From NCBI GenBank assembly GCA_964568075.1, contig CAZMOM010000047.1:1-19393 (forward strand): a stretch of 19,393 bases of DNA, given 5' to 3'. The notes beneath the pieces are model-generated. The model had not been told where the DNA came from. It ran no database searches and worked only from the letters and a program-made list of their open reading frames with translations. Shown here piece by piece: positions 1 to 7,135 of the stretch. Source of the DNA: MnTg04 sp964568075 (GTDB taxonomy: Bacteria > Pseudomonadota > Gammaproteobacteria > Steroidobacterales > MnTg04). Within the stretch, counting starts at the first letter, position 1. Each line of letters opens with the position of its first letter. The position numbers and the translations under genes are program-made.

Positions 1-359
1 ACCAGGCCATGACGATCGAGCACGGCGTGCACCGTGCTGATCGCCGGGCACTGCAAGTCGGGATACAGGCATCGTAATCGCTCACGGATCTTCGGTGCAC
101 CCCAGTGCGGATACTCCTTCTTGAGCTTCACGATCAGCTTCTCGATCTGCATCGGTAGCTGGTTGGCCTGGCGATACGGTCTTCGAGAGCGATCGGTCAG
201 GCCATCGATACCGCAGTCTTTGTAGCGGTTGTAGATTTTGTAGCCGGTCTTGCGGGCAATGCCGAACTCACGGCAGAGACCTGCCATCTTCTCGCCATCG
301 AGCAGGCGGGCGATGAATCGGAGACGTTCTTCCACGATATTCCACTCCTTCCAAGGCAT
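1..359 (-). CDS. IS481-family transposase, N-terminal part (runs off the left edge)
   Basis: The minus strand is open from ATG at 359 to the window edge, giving 119 codons without a stop. It begins MPWKEWNIVEERLRFIARLL. The start of the protein is a helix-turn-helix (about residues 20-60, with LCREFGIARKTGYKIYNRY), followed by DRSRRPYRQANQLP, the EYPHWGAPKIRERL segment and STVHAVLDRHGLV. This order is typical of IS481-type transposases just before their DDE integrase core. The catalytic core lies outside the window, so intactness cannot be judged. The protein would bind the IS ends and catalyse transposition. The reading frame is clean, so this copy looks recent. An IS3-family OrfB relative is the main alternative, but the N-terminal HTH in the same protein favours IS481. 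Confidence 0.85.
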   Translation of the reverse strand, partial: MPWKEWNIVEERLRFIARLLDGEKMAGLCREFGIARKTGYKIYNRYKDCGIDGLTDRSRRPYRQANQLPMQIEKLIVKLKKEYPHWGAPKIRERLRCLYPDLQCPAISTVHAVLDRHGL

Positions 360-420
360 GACAATCTCCCGCAAAGGGAGAAAGTGTTACCCATGTCTCC
401 GGAATGAAGTGTCACCCTTC
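360..420. mobile_element. Terminal region of the IS481-type element
   Basis: Upstream of the transposase ATG lie two direct 11-mers, AAGTGTTACCC (382-392) and AAGTGTCACCC (407-417), which differ at one base and start 25 nt apart. A small hairpin, TCTCCC-GCAAA-GGGAGA, sits at 365-381. Repeated short blocks near the tip are expected of transposase binding sites at an IS end. I place the element boundary near 415-420, but the other end is outside the window. The inverted repeat and target duplication therefore cannot be confirmed. Confidence 0.5.
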
Positions 421-843
421 TCTCAGGAAGGGCATATCAGCGTATGCAGCACGTGTGACCGCTTTGGGTCGGTCTGTGGTGCGAATCGCGAGACTCCTCC
501 AAGCGCCATCCGTATCGATGGGTGGTCAATGGCAACGGCAGCTCCGGCCGATTGATTATGAGCAAATCCGACAACTGCCCCGACAATGCCCGGAAGTTGT
601 CGCGGCAGGCGCGACTGAGCTATTTCTCCCAGATAAGCGCGTAAAAAGCATTGCAGATCGGATCTAGCGGGCAAAACCCCGGAAAAACTGTATTTTGATA
701 ACTGGTTCAAGATTTTCGTCCGCTTTGCCGGGTATTTTCCATATTCTGGCAGGGTCTGTTTCGAGCCGCCCTGCCCGTGCGCCGGTCAAACCGGCAAATG
801 GTTCGAAACCGTAGGCTATAACTATCAGGCGGAAAGTGGCTGC
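421..843. other. Non-coding stretch between IS end and TonB-fusion gene
   Basis: I see no convincing gene in these roughly 420 bases. An open frame on plus (404-667) ends with a protein-like segment (PIDYEQIRQLP, VVAAGATELFLPDKR) that could be a gene remnant, but I cannot assign it to a family. A perfect small inverted repeat, GCCGGT-CAA-ACCGGC, occurs at 781-795. A TATAAC box at 814-819 is a possible -10 for the downstream gene, without a good -35. The Shine-Dalgarno for the next gene is weak (GGAAAG near 830). Confidence 0.4.
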
Positions 844-2757
844 ATGATCATAACAACCAATAAACATCCGGAGATCAAGGTTCTTCTTCTTGCGACGGAC
901 CCGGAATTATTGTGTCAGGTCACCGATGCGGTAGAAGACCATTACGCCCTGTTTCATGCCAATGAATTAAAACAGGCCCTGAGTTTTGAGCAACTGGGTC
1001 AGGTCGCGGTGCTGATCGCCGATGTGGACTTATTGACCGACAATCCTGGCACAGTGCTTGAGAGATTGCAGCGACGGGCGCCAGCAATGTTGCCCGTAAT
1101 CGCCGGTCCTGCCAGCGAGCTGGACAAATTCAAAGCGATGATGGCCGAGGGCAAAATCTTTCGAGTGCTTGGCAAGCCTTGTCAGCCGGGTCAGACACGC
1201 CTCTATGTCGAAGCCGCGGTTAAACAGGCGATGCGCGATCGGGGTGTGGATCACCAGGTCGAGAAAAAACCGGTGGCAAGCTGGAAAAAACCGGCGTTGA
1301 TCGCCGGCGGAGCGGCTGCGGTTATTTTGTCTGTTGCGCTCGTGGTCCTGGGGGGTACGGGCAGAGAGTCTGATTCGACCGGCCAGGCCGCCCTGATAGA
1401 ACATTATTTTGACCAGGCCCGAACGGCGATGAGCCAGGAACGCTATTTAGAACCGAAGAAAGACAATGCAATCTTCTTTTATCAGCAGGTTTTGAAGCTG
1501 GAGCCGGACAATGTCAGCGCCCAGGCCAGCCTGAGCGCGGTGGCGGATCAATTGATGATACGGACCGAGCAGGATCTGCTGGACAACCGGACCGATCAAG
1601 CTGCCAGGGCGATAACGATGGTCAGAATCATTCGACCCGATCATCCCCGTCTGGCGTTTTTCGACTCCCTGGTGGTCTCGGTCTTTCCAGAGCAACGACT
1701 CGAAAACGCACGCCAGGCGATCGACAGCGGGCAGTATGAACATGCTTTCGGTCTTCTTGCCGAATCCTCTGCCGGCGGGTCAGCAGTACCGGTCGATCTG
1801 GAGACAGCAGTATTAGGCGGTGCGCTAGGTCATGCACAGGAGGCCATAGCAAACGGCCAGATTAGCCAGGCACTTGATTTGATCGATCGGGTCCGGGTGA
1901 TCGATCCAGGCTACGGGCAACTCCCGGAAACAGACAGACTGCTTGCCAGAAAATACACGACGCTGTTGGCCGATGTGGATAAGGAAACAAACAGGGAAAA
2001 TTACTTAGCGGCCGAAAGATTATTGAAACAGGCCGAAATCATTCCCGGTAGTAATGCCGCGACGATCAGACGGGCGAGAATCGCTATCGCAGACGGCAAA
2101 AAAGTCACCGCGGAGAAAGCTGTCGTGATGGCGGCCGAGAAAACGCACAGGGATCGAATCGAAAACCGGGTACAGGCCCTTAATCTGGAATTTAAAGCGA
2201 GTCTCGCTGACGAACGACTGCTGGAGCCGCGACAGGGTAACGCCCGTTATTTTCTCGAGGAAATGCGTCGGTTAGATCCGCAAAGCGAAGCGTACGTATC
2301 AGGTTCGCTAATCCTGTCGAATAAATTTATCGGCAATATGCGTGAAGAAATATTGGCACGCGAGTTTGAGGCAGCGGAAAAGTATCTAAAAAGTGCAGAA
2401 AATTTGGCAGCCAATCCCGCGCTCGTCGAATCTGCAAGGGCTGAATTCGATAAGGGCTTTGCCACATACCTGGCCACTAACGCCATCCCGGTGTCACAAA
2501 TGGAAATGATCAATTTCGTCCATCCGAATTATCCGAAACGGGCCTTGCGTCGCAATGTCCAGGGATGGGTCGATGTTGAATTTACCGTTTCGGCCGGTGG
2601 CGAAGTCAGTGGTATCGAAATTATCGCGACTGACCGGAGCGGTTATTTCGAAAAAGCTGCCAAGAAAGCAGTCGCACAATGGCAATTCGAGCCGCAAATA
2701 TACAATGACGAACCAATCAGCCAGCGCGTCGCCGCGCGCCTTAGGTTCAAACTATAA
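844..2757 (+). CDS. Receiver-like / transmembrane / TPR-like / TonB C-terminal fusion protein
   Basis: This 637-residue protein joins parts rarely found together. Residues 11-131 look like a response-regulator receiver: a beta strand before D19, a candidate phosphoacceptor D60 in VLIADVDL, and the conserved K111-P112. One membrane helix follows (about 150-171). A long helical TPR-like region covers about 185-550, in which RYLEPKKDN (near 199) and RLLEPRQGN (near 457) mark an internal duplication. A TonB C-terminal domain closes the protein (about 552-637, with YPKRALRRNVQGWVDVEFTV and AVAQWQFEP). The TonB domain should contact outer-membrane receptor TonB boxes from the periplasm, while the receiver stays cytoplasmic. 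The usual proline-rich spacer is replaced by the helical region. No exbB, exbD or histidine kinase gene is nearby. ATG 844 fits because the receiver begins directly after it. Function beyond a TonB-like envelope role is inference. Confidence 0.8.
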   Translation: MIITTNKHPEIKVLLLATDPELLCQVTDAVEDHYALFHANELKQALSFEQLGQVAVLIADVDLLTDNPGTVLERLQRRAPAMLPVIAGPASELDKFKAMMAEGKIFRVLGKPCQPGQTRLYVEAAVKQAMRDRGVDHQVEKKPVASWKKPALIAGGAAAVILSVALVVLGGTGRESDSTGQAALIEHYFDQARTAMSQERYLEPKKDNAIFFYQQVLKLEPDNVSAQASLSAVADQLMIRTEQDLLDNRTDQAARAITMVRIIRPDHPRLAFFDSLVVSVFPEQRLENARQAIDSGQYEHAFGLLAESSAGGSAVPVDLETAVLGGALGHAQEAIANGQISQALDLIDRVRVIDPGYGQLPETDRLLARKYTTLLADVDKETNRENYLAAERLLKQAEIIPGSNAATIRRARIAIADGKKVTAEKAVVMAAEKTHRDRIENRVQALNLEFKASLADERLLEPRQGNARYFLEEMRRLDPQSEAYVSGSLILSNKFIGNMREEILAREFEAAEKYLKSAENLAANPALVESARAEFDKGFATYLATNAIPVSQMEMINFVHPNYPKRALRRNVQGWVDVEFTVSAGGEVSGIEIIATDRSGYFEKAAKKAVAQWQFEPQIYNDEPISQRVAARLRFKL

Positions 2758-2947
2758 AGACCGGCTAATCGAAATCACCGCCAGATCTGGAACAACCCGG
2801 GCAAGATCGCGCTTCGTTGCAGTCAGGGACCATCGTGGCGCCATCCATGAACAAGCACCGTACATGCTCAAATCCAGCGCAGATGATCCGGGAAATCATC
2901 ATCGGTTTGGCCACGGCATGGTCGATGCGGCCAGCGCGTTCCACTGA
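2758..2947 (+). pseudogene. Possible subtilase (peptidase S8) C-terminal remnant
   Basis: In the frame ending TGA at 2945-2947 the last residues read PYMLKSSADDPGNHHRFGHG, then MVDAASAFH. This matches the end of S8 proteases, where a helix with xxLxxTADxxG is followed by (F/Y)GxGxVdAxxAv. The frame upstream overlaps the 3' end of the TonB-fusion gene in another frame and shows no catalytic Asp, His or GTSMA serine block. If the match is real, only a fossil of the last 35 residues or so survives. The match is short, so chance resemblance is possible. Confidence 0.35.
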
Positions 2948-3008
2948 CCGATAATCGAGGTGATCAGTGCCAGCAGGTAAAAGACTGCAACTTCAGGGCG
3001 GTATTTTT

Positions 3009-3038
3009 TTCACAGTCTGAACTTGCGGCGGATATACT
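3009..3038 (+). promoter_or_regulatory. Sigma70-like promoter for the PGPGW-like gene
   Basis: TTCACA (3009-3014) and TATACT (3033-3038) are separated by 18 bp. The expected transcription start falls near 3044-3046, on or beside the ATG at 3045. The mRNA could therefore be leaderless, consistent with the lack of a clear Shine-Dalgarno sequence. Confidence 0.45.
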
Positions 3039-3044
3039 GTGCCG

Positions 3045-3464
3045 ATGTTCGACAGGCTCGCAATTTTTTCCCCCTATCTGCCATGGATGGTGTTGCTGTC
3101 CATTCTCAGCCTGGTACTCGTAATTGCGTTGCTGCCGGCGATCGTCGTGCAACTGCCGGAAGACTATTTCGTGCGCCGCCGCCGGTTGCCCATCCGTCAT
3201 AAAAAGGGTCACCCGATTCTGATCGGGCTGTTCAACCTGATTAAAAACCTGCTTGGCCTGCTGTTCATCGTCACCGGCATCGTCATGACGGTTCTGCCGG
3301 GGCAGGGGCTGTTAACCATCCTGATAGGCATGATGCTGGCCAACTTCCCAGGTAAGTACCGAATGGAGCAGGCGCTGATAAAACAGCCACTCATCTCCAG
3401 CACCCTCAATAAATTGCGCCAAAAAGCCTCCAAGAAGCCTTTTGAAATACCTCCGGGAGCGTAA
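3045..3464 (+). CDS. Small PGPGW-like integral membrane protein
   Basis: This 139-residue protein has three hydrophobic helices (about 12-33, 58-80 and 84-100) and a basic loop (RRRRLPIRHKKGHP) after the first. The segment VLPGQGLLTILIGMMLANFP, followed by GKYRMEQ, resembles the signature of the PGPGW family (putative transmembrane proteins). It has PGQG in place of the usual PGPG. The family has no established biochemical role. I prefer ATG 3045 because the likely promoter ends at 3038; an in-frame GTG at 3039 is the alternative. The gene stands alone, between the TonB-fusion gene and a convergent regulator gene. The C-terminal tail is polar and basic and probably cytoplasmic. Confidence 0.7.
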   Translation: MFDRLAIFSPYLPWMVLLSILSLVLVIALLPAIVVQLPEDYFVRRRRLPIRHKKGHPILIGLFNLIKNLLGLLFIVTGIVMTVLPGQGLLTILIGMMLANFPGKYRMEQALIKQPLISSTLNKLRQKASKKPFEIPPGA

Positions 3465-3779
3465 GCCCGACGATATCGCCAGAAAAATAGATGATCCTCA
3501 GGGGCAGGAAGCCTCTCCCTGGTCGCTTACTCCGATCCACCGTTCGCGGCCGATCCTCGTCCCGGACAGATACCATCGACGAGGCCGAAATTTCGCCCCA
3601 AACCATCCTGACCTGCTCGCCCGGACCGACGCCGGCGTTCGGGCCGCCCATTCACCCATATCTTTAGCCTATCCCCGGCGGACGCCAGCGCCGCCAGGCG
3701 GTTTCCGCAGCGGCCTCCAGATCGATTGCAATTCAAACTATTTCGGAAATTTCCCGCACTTTAGCACCAGGACACCTCT
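3465..3779. other. Intergenic stretch between convergent genes
   Basis: These roughly 315 bases separate two convergent genes. Several frames are open by chance on both strands, but none shows a recognisable motif, a good ribosome binding site or a hydrophobic pattern. A GC-rich inverted repeat (GGCGG, 9-base loop, CCGCC, near 3678-3696) lacks a following T-run, so it is not a convincing terminator. Confidence 0.4.
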
Positions 3780-4388
3780 TCAGTGCTTTGTCTGGCCTTT
3801 CTCTCTCGCGATACGCTCACCGGTGGGTTTCGGATAGGCTGCGGCGACCAACCGGAAACGCGTCGCGCCCGGAGATGCAGAGCCGTAACGGGCGACCAGC
3901 GCGGCCAGCATTTCGTTCAACTCGATCGAAAAAGCCTGCTGATCGTCCGGGTTATCGAAAGCGACCTCTGAATCCAGTGCCAGGCTGGGCAATTTCGTTC
4001 CCGCTTCTGTTTCGTCGCCGGCCAGTTGCCCGATTTCGCGAATCGTCCTCGCGCACTGCACCACCAACCTCGCGCTGGAGAACCGACTTTGCATGAGGTC
4101 CGTTTCGCCGTCGTTTTCGGCGGGCGCGACAACAAACCGCTTCGCGACCGTACGGAGCTTCCGGCCGACGCAATTGCCACGACGGGTTTCTGCGACTTTT
4201 TCAACCAGTCCCGCCTGCTCCAGCTGGCGAACGTGATAGCCCAGCCTTTGCCTGGGCACATCCATAAGCTGGGCTAATTCGGCAGTTGTAGCCGGTACGC
4301 TAAGCTTCTCGAGAATGCGAATCTTGACCGGATCAGTCAGTAACGCTGCCTGGCGCGCTTCAGTAATCACCAAAAGATCCTTATGCAT
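3780..4388 (-). CDS. ArsR-type winged-helix transcriptional regulator
   Basis: This 202-residue protein has a winged helix at about residues 12-80: ALLTDPVKIRILEKL, then TTAELAQLMDVPRQRLGYHV as the recognition region, and LEQAGLVEKV leading into the wing. That is the ArsR/HTH_20 pattern. No metal-binding CxC motif is visible, so arsenic or metal sensing is not suggested. The C-terminal 120 residues are unassigned and may bind a ligand or mediate dimerisation. The frame stays open upstream to 4586, but ATG 4388 is the start because a near-consensus promoter ends at 4425 in the minus direction. The weak Shine-Dalgarno GGATCG sits just before it. The palindrome over that promoter implies autoregulation. 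No obvious target gene is divergently transcribed, so the regulon is unknown. Confidence 0.8.
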   Translation of the reverse strand: MHKDLLVITEARQAALLTDPVKIRILEKLSVPATTAELAQLMDVPRQRLGYHVRQLEQAGLVEKVAETRRGNCVGRKLRTVAKRFVVAPAENDGETDLMQSRFSSARLVVQCARTIREIGQLAGDETEAGTKLPSLALDSEVAFDNPDDQQAFSIELNEMLAALVARYGSASPGATRFRLVAAAYPKPTGERIAREKGQTKH

Positions 4389-4424
4389 TGCGAACGATCC
4401 GTGACCGGTTGAAAAAGCGGGCTG

Positions 4425-4470
4425 ATTATCTGACCGACAATAATTTTTGTCAAGACAAAATTTATTGTCG
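4425..4470 (-). promoter_or_regulatory. Near-consensus sigma70 promoter overlapped by a 36-bp palindromic operator
   Basis: On minus, TTGACA (4453-4448), a 17-bp spacer and GATAAT (4430-4425) form a strong promoter. The inverted repeat CGACAATAATTTTTGTC (4435-4451), AA, GACAAAATTTATTGTCG (4454-4470) matches at 16 of 17 arm positions. It covers the -35 and most of the spacer. A dimeric repressor bound here would block RNA polymerase. The regulator encoded just downstream is the obvious candidate. Confidence 0.8.
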
Positions 4471-4754
4471 CGCCGCCCAAAGCGAAAAACCCGTATCGCA
4501 AAATCCGCTGGGTGTCGGTGCGCTACACGACAAGCCGCATTGATTGCTCGTAAGGTCGTCGCCCGCATTTTATCGGCGATTGGCAAGCTGAGTCCGGGTC
4601 ATGAGTTTCCTGCCGGCGAGATGGCTGGTCATCGAATCGTCGGCCAGCACGATGCAGGGTGCCGGGAATGGGATGGATAAGATCAGCCGGTGGACTTTGG
4701 CGTCGTGCGCCAGGCCGGTTTGATCTGCCGGCGTACTCCCGTATCCGAAAAGAC
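4471..4754. other. Intergenic stretch upstream of the ArsR-type gene
   Basis: A plus frame is open at 4447-4680 but has no recognisable motif and starts inside the operator. I see no gene, terminator or repeat here that I can support. Confidence 0.35.
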
Positions 4755-5480
4755 TCAGTAAACGCGAAAACCCCCGAATCGTTTTCGGCTGCGCTGATCG
4801 AACCAGAGAAACCCGGCGAACGCTCCGATGACTAACATCAGGCTCGCGGCCAGTAACGCCCAGCGCACCGGCACACTGCTGCGAAAATCCCCCATCCGCT
4901 GGTTAAATCTGCCGGTTTCGGATTCGAGTTCGGCGACCCGTGAAGTGGCCTGTTCCGCTTTCTCCCTGGACACCGCCAATTCCCGCTCGAGATCAGTAAT
5001 GGTCTGCCGGACGTCGGTGGTCTGCGCGAGTACGGAATCCAGACGAGTTTTGGCCGCTGCGCTGGCTGCTTCAAGCTCCAGGATCCTTGCTGCCGCGGGC
5101 TTCTCGTCTGTCAGGTAACCCGCTTTGACCCAGCCCTCCCGACCATCCGGGGTTCGCACCCGCGCATAAAAACGATTCCTCTCCAGAATTTCCAGCGCTG
5201 TGCCACTGACCAAATTTTTCATCGGCGCATCGCTGGTGTCCTCCGCAGCATGCAGACCGAGCTGCAGCTTATCGGTGACGTATGCTGTTTGAATCGGGAC
5301 AGCTTTTTTCTGGATCGGGACGGCTTCTGTCTGGGTCGGGACGGCTTCTGTCTGGGTCGGCACGGCTTCTGTCTGGGACGGGACGGCTTCTGTCTGGGAC
5401 GGGACAGCTTCTGTTTGCGCCGAGACAGCGCCGCAATAAAACATCGCGAGGACAACGACAATATGGATAACTTTCATCAT
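4755..5480 (-). CDS. SH3-domain membrane protein with heptapeptide repeats (YgiM/TIGR04211-like)
   Basis: This 241-residue protein has a signal peptide at residues 1-21 (ending GAVSA). Six tandem heptads of the form QTEAVP(S/T/I) cover residues 22-63. A bacterial SH3 domain spans about 66-124 (from YVTDKLQLGLHAAEDT to EGWVKAGYLTDE). A coiled coil lies at about 128-200, and one C-terminal membrane helix (about 205-227) is followed by a basic tail. SH3, coiled coil and terminal helix in this order is the YgiM/TIGR04211 arrangement. Such proteins face the periplasm and may touch peptidoglycan, but their role is poorly known. The heptad insert is unusual. The start is supported by AGGGAAG upstream; the second Met is an alternative. 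Confidence 0.8.
   Translation of the reverse strand: MMKVIHIVVVLAMFYCGAVSAQTEAVPSQTEAVPSQTEAVPTQTEAVPTQTEAVPIQKKAVPIQTAYVTDKLQLGLHAAEDTSDAPMKNLVSGTALEILERNRFYARVRTPDGREGWVKAGYLTDEKPAAARILELEAASAAAKTRLDSVLAQTTDVRQTITDLERELAVSREKAEQATSRVAELESETGRFNQRMGDFRSSVPVRWALLAASLMLVIGAFAGFLWFDQRSRKRFGGFRVY
5292..5417 (-). repeat. Six tandem 21-bp coding repeats
   Basis: Six in-frame copies of a 21-bp unit encode QTEAVP(S/T/I); the sixth reads QKKAVPI. The array starts right after the signal peptide. The outer copies near the N-terminus are almost identical in DNA, which suggests recent slipped-strand expansion. Because the unit is a multiple of three, gain or loss of copies keeps the frame. Confidence 0.9.
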
Positions 5481-5640
5481 GACTGTGGCTTCCCTAATTT
5501 CGGTACCGATAGCGGCGCCGGCGATTTCACCATTCTGTCATTATTGGCCCGCACTATCCAAGCGTATATAGCGATTCACCTGCCAGAACGATGATCTGCC
5601 CTGGCCGGCGCCCCTATGGGCCCACTCAGATACTCTTGTT

Positions 5641-6861
5641 TCAGGGCATACCCTGAAGTGCAAGCGCCGTATCCTCGACCTCCTTCCAGACCCTCATCAG
5701 GTTGCCGCCCAGTATCAGGCCGATTTGATTCTCTTCGTAGCCCCGGTCAATGAGTCCGCGCACCAGATTGGGGTAATCGGCCACACTTTTCATCCCGACA
5801 GGCAGACTGTCGCCAACGCCGTCGAAATCCGATCCCAGACCGACAGCCTGTATGCCTGCCAAGCTGACTATATGGTCAATGTGATCCAGAATGTCCGCCA
5901 GCGATGCATACGGCAGCGGATACTCGAGGCGATACTCATCGCTGAATGCTTTTTCCTCATCGCTGCCAGAGACCAATTCCAGCGGCTCTTTCACGGCGTT
6001 GTATTCAACAGACCACTGGTTGGCTTCCTCGGTAAGAAAGGTCGAGCCGAAGTTGACCTGAATGACGCCTCCACTGTCGGCCAGGCGGCTGATCATATCG
6101 TCGCTCATGTTGCGCTGAAACCCGGGCGTAAACGCCCGCGCGGACGAATGTGACGCGATAGCCGGCGCCTTGGTGATCTCCATGACCTGATAAAACGCGT
6201 CGTCCGAAACATGGGAGACGTCGACCATGACGCCGAGGCGATTCATTTCAAGAACGGCGTCACGGCCAAAATCGCTCAGCCCATTCCATAATGTGTCCTT
6301 CGCATAAGACGAATCCGATATATGGTTGTTTTCGCTGTGGGTCAGCGTGATGTAACGAATGCCGCGCTCGTGAAGTCGAGCCAGTTTTTCCAGGCTGCCT
6401 TCAATCGCAGCGCCGTTTTCCAGACCCATCGGTAATGAAATCAAGCCGGCCTCAAAATTCCGATAAATATCATCAGTCGTGCTGACCAGGGCAAATTTGG
6501 CGGGCGCCGACTCGACAATATCGTTAACGAGGTCGATCAGGTGGTTGGCGTAATCAAATGCGCCACCGGTTTCCTGATAGCTGGCCGGCACATAGATCGA
6601 CATAAAGAACGCATCCAGGCCACCTTTTAATGCCCTCGGGTAATCGAAGTCGCCTTCCGCTGTAGCCTGCCCGACGTCCTCGTACTTTTCCTCCAGGCGA
6701 TACGGAACGTCTATATGTGTATCCACCAGCAGCAACCGGTGGCTAAGCTCCGCCGCGCTGATTTCCCTTGCGCCGGTTGTCCCGGGCACATTCCCGGAGT
6801 CAGGTTTTCCGCAGGCGGCCAGCATCAGCATGGCCGGAATAATCCAAATCGATTTTTTCAT
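5641..6861 (-). CDS. Membrane dipeptidase, peptidase M19 family, lipoprotein
   Basis: This 406-residue zinc dipeptidase resembles renal dipeptidase. The first 17 residues form a lipoprotein signal with lipobox LAAC (Cys17), so the enzyme is anchored to an envelope membrane. The expected metal ligands are present: H49 and D51 in VDTHIDVP, a Glu in the GLENGAAIEG segment, His in VDVSHVSD and His in SHSSARAF. The later GLGSDFDGV motif is also conserved. The family hydrolyses dipeptides, often with D-residues at the C-terminal position, by means of a dinuclear zinc centre. The length is normal. GGAG lies about 9 nt before the ATG. The SH3 gene follows on the same strand after 160 bp, so co-transcription is possible but unproven. 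It groups with two other exported peptidase genes. Confidence 0.93.
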   Translation of the reverse strand: MKKSIWIIPAMLMLAACGKPDSGNVPGTTGAREISAAELSHRLLLVDTHIDVPYRLEEKYEDVGQATAEGDFDYPRALKGGLDAFFMSIYVPASYQETGGAFDYANHLIDLVNDIVESAPAKFALVSTTDDIYRNFEAGLISLPMGLENGAAIEGSLEKLARLHERGIRYITLTHSENNHISDSSYAKDTLWNGLSDFGRDAVLEMNRLGVMVDVSHVSDDAFYQVMEITKAPAIASHSSARAFTPGFQRNMSDDMISRLADSGGVIQVNFGSTFLTEEANQWSVEYNAVKEPLELVSGSDEEKAFSDEYRLEYPLPYASLADILDHIDHIVSLAGIQAVGLGSDFDGVGDSLPVGMKSVADYPNLVRGLIDRGYEENQIGLILGGNLMRVWKEVEDTALALQGMP

Positions 6862-7135
6862 TCGTTCGTCTCCAGGTTCGGATTCTTACCGGATGCGCGT
6901 GCCGATTATTGGCCGCCCGGCCTGTGATGGCGTTGCTGGCGCATATTTCCGATCGCTCGACATAAGTGCGAAATCAGGCCAGAAAAAAACGACATCCGGC
7001 GTCGGATCATGTCGAAACTGTTTATGATGACTGGAAATTCAGTTTTATTTTCGGATTTTCGCCAGGTTCGAGTCTGTTGATTCGCCAAGCCACCCGCTGT
7101 TCAACCAGCGTCCGAGTATATGGGATTTGGATGTG
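6862..7135. promoter_or_regulatory. Divergent intergenic region between M19 dipeptidase and metalloprotease genes
   Basis: About 270 bases separate these two divergent genes and should hold both promoters. The stretch at 6990-7060 is AT-richer than its surroundings. I see no promoter pair of good spacing and no palindrome strong enough to name. Confidence 0.35.

Noticed and set aside
197..415. 72-codon minus frame overlapping the transposase
   Set aside because: It is the +1 shadow of the transposase frame that starts at 359. The latter gives the recognisable HTH protein and continues past the window edge.
5250..5594. Open frames on plus across the 21-bp repeats (for example repeated GRDGFCLG)
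   Set aside because: They are antisense shadows of the QTEAVP repeat array. The minus frame has a signal peptide, SH3 domain and membrane helix, whereas the plus frames have no recognisable domain.
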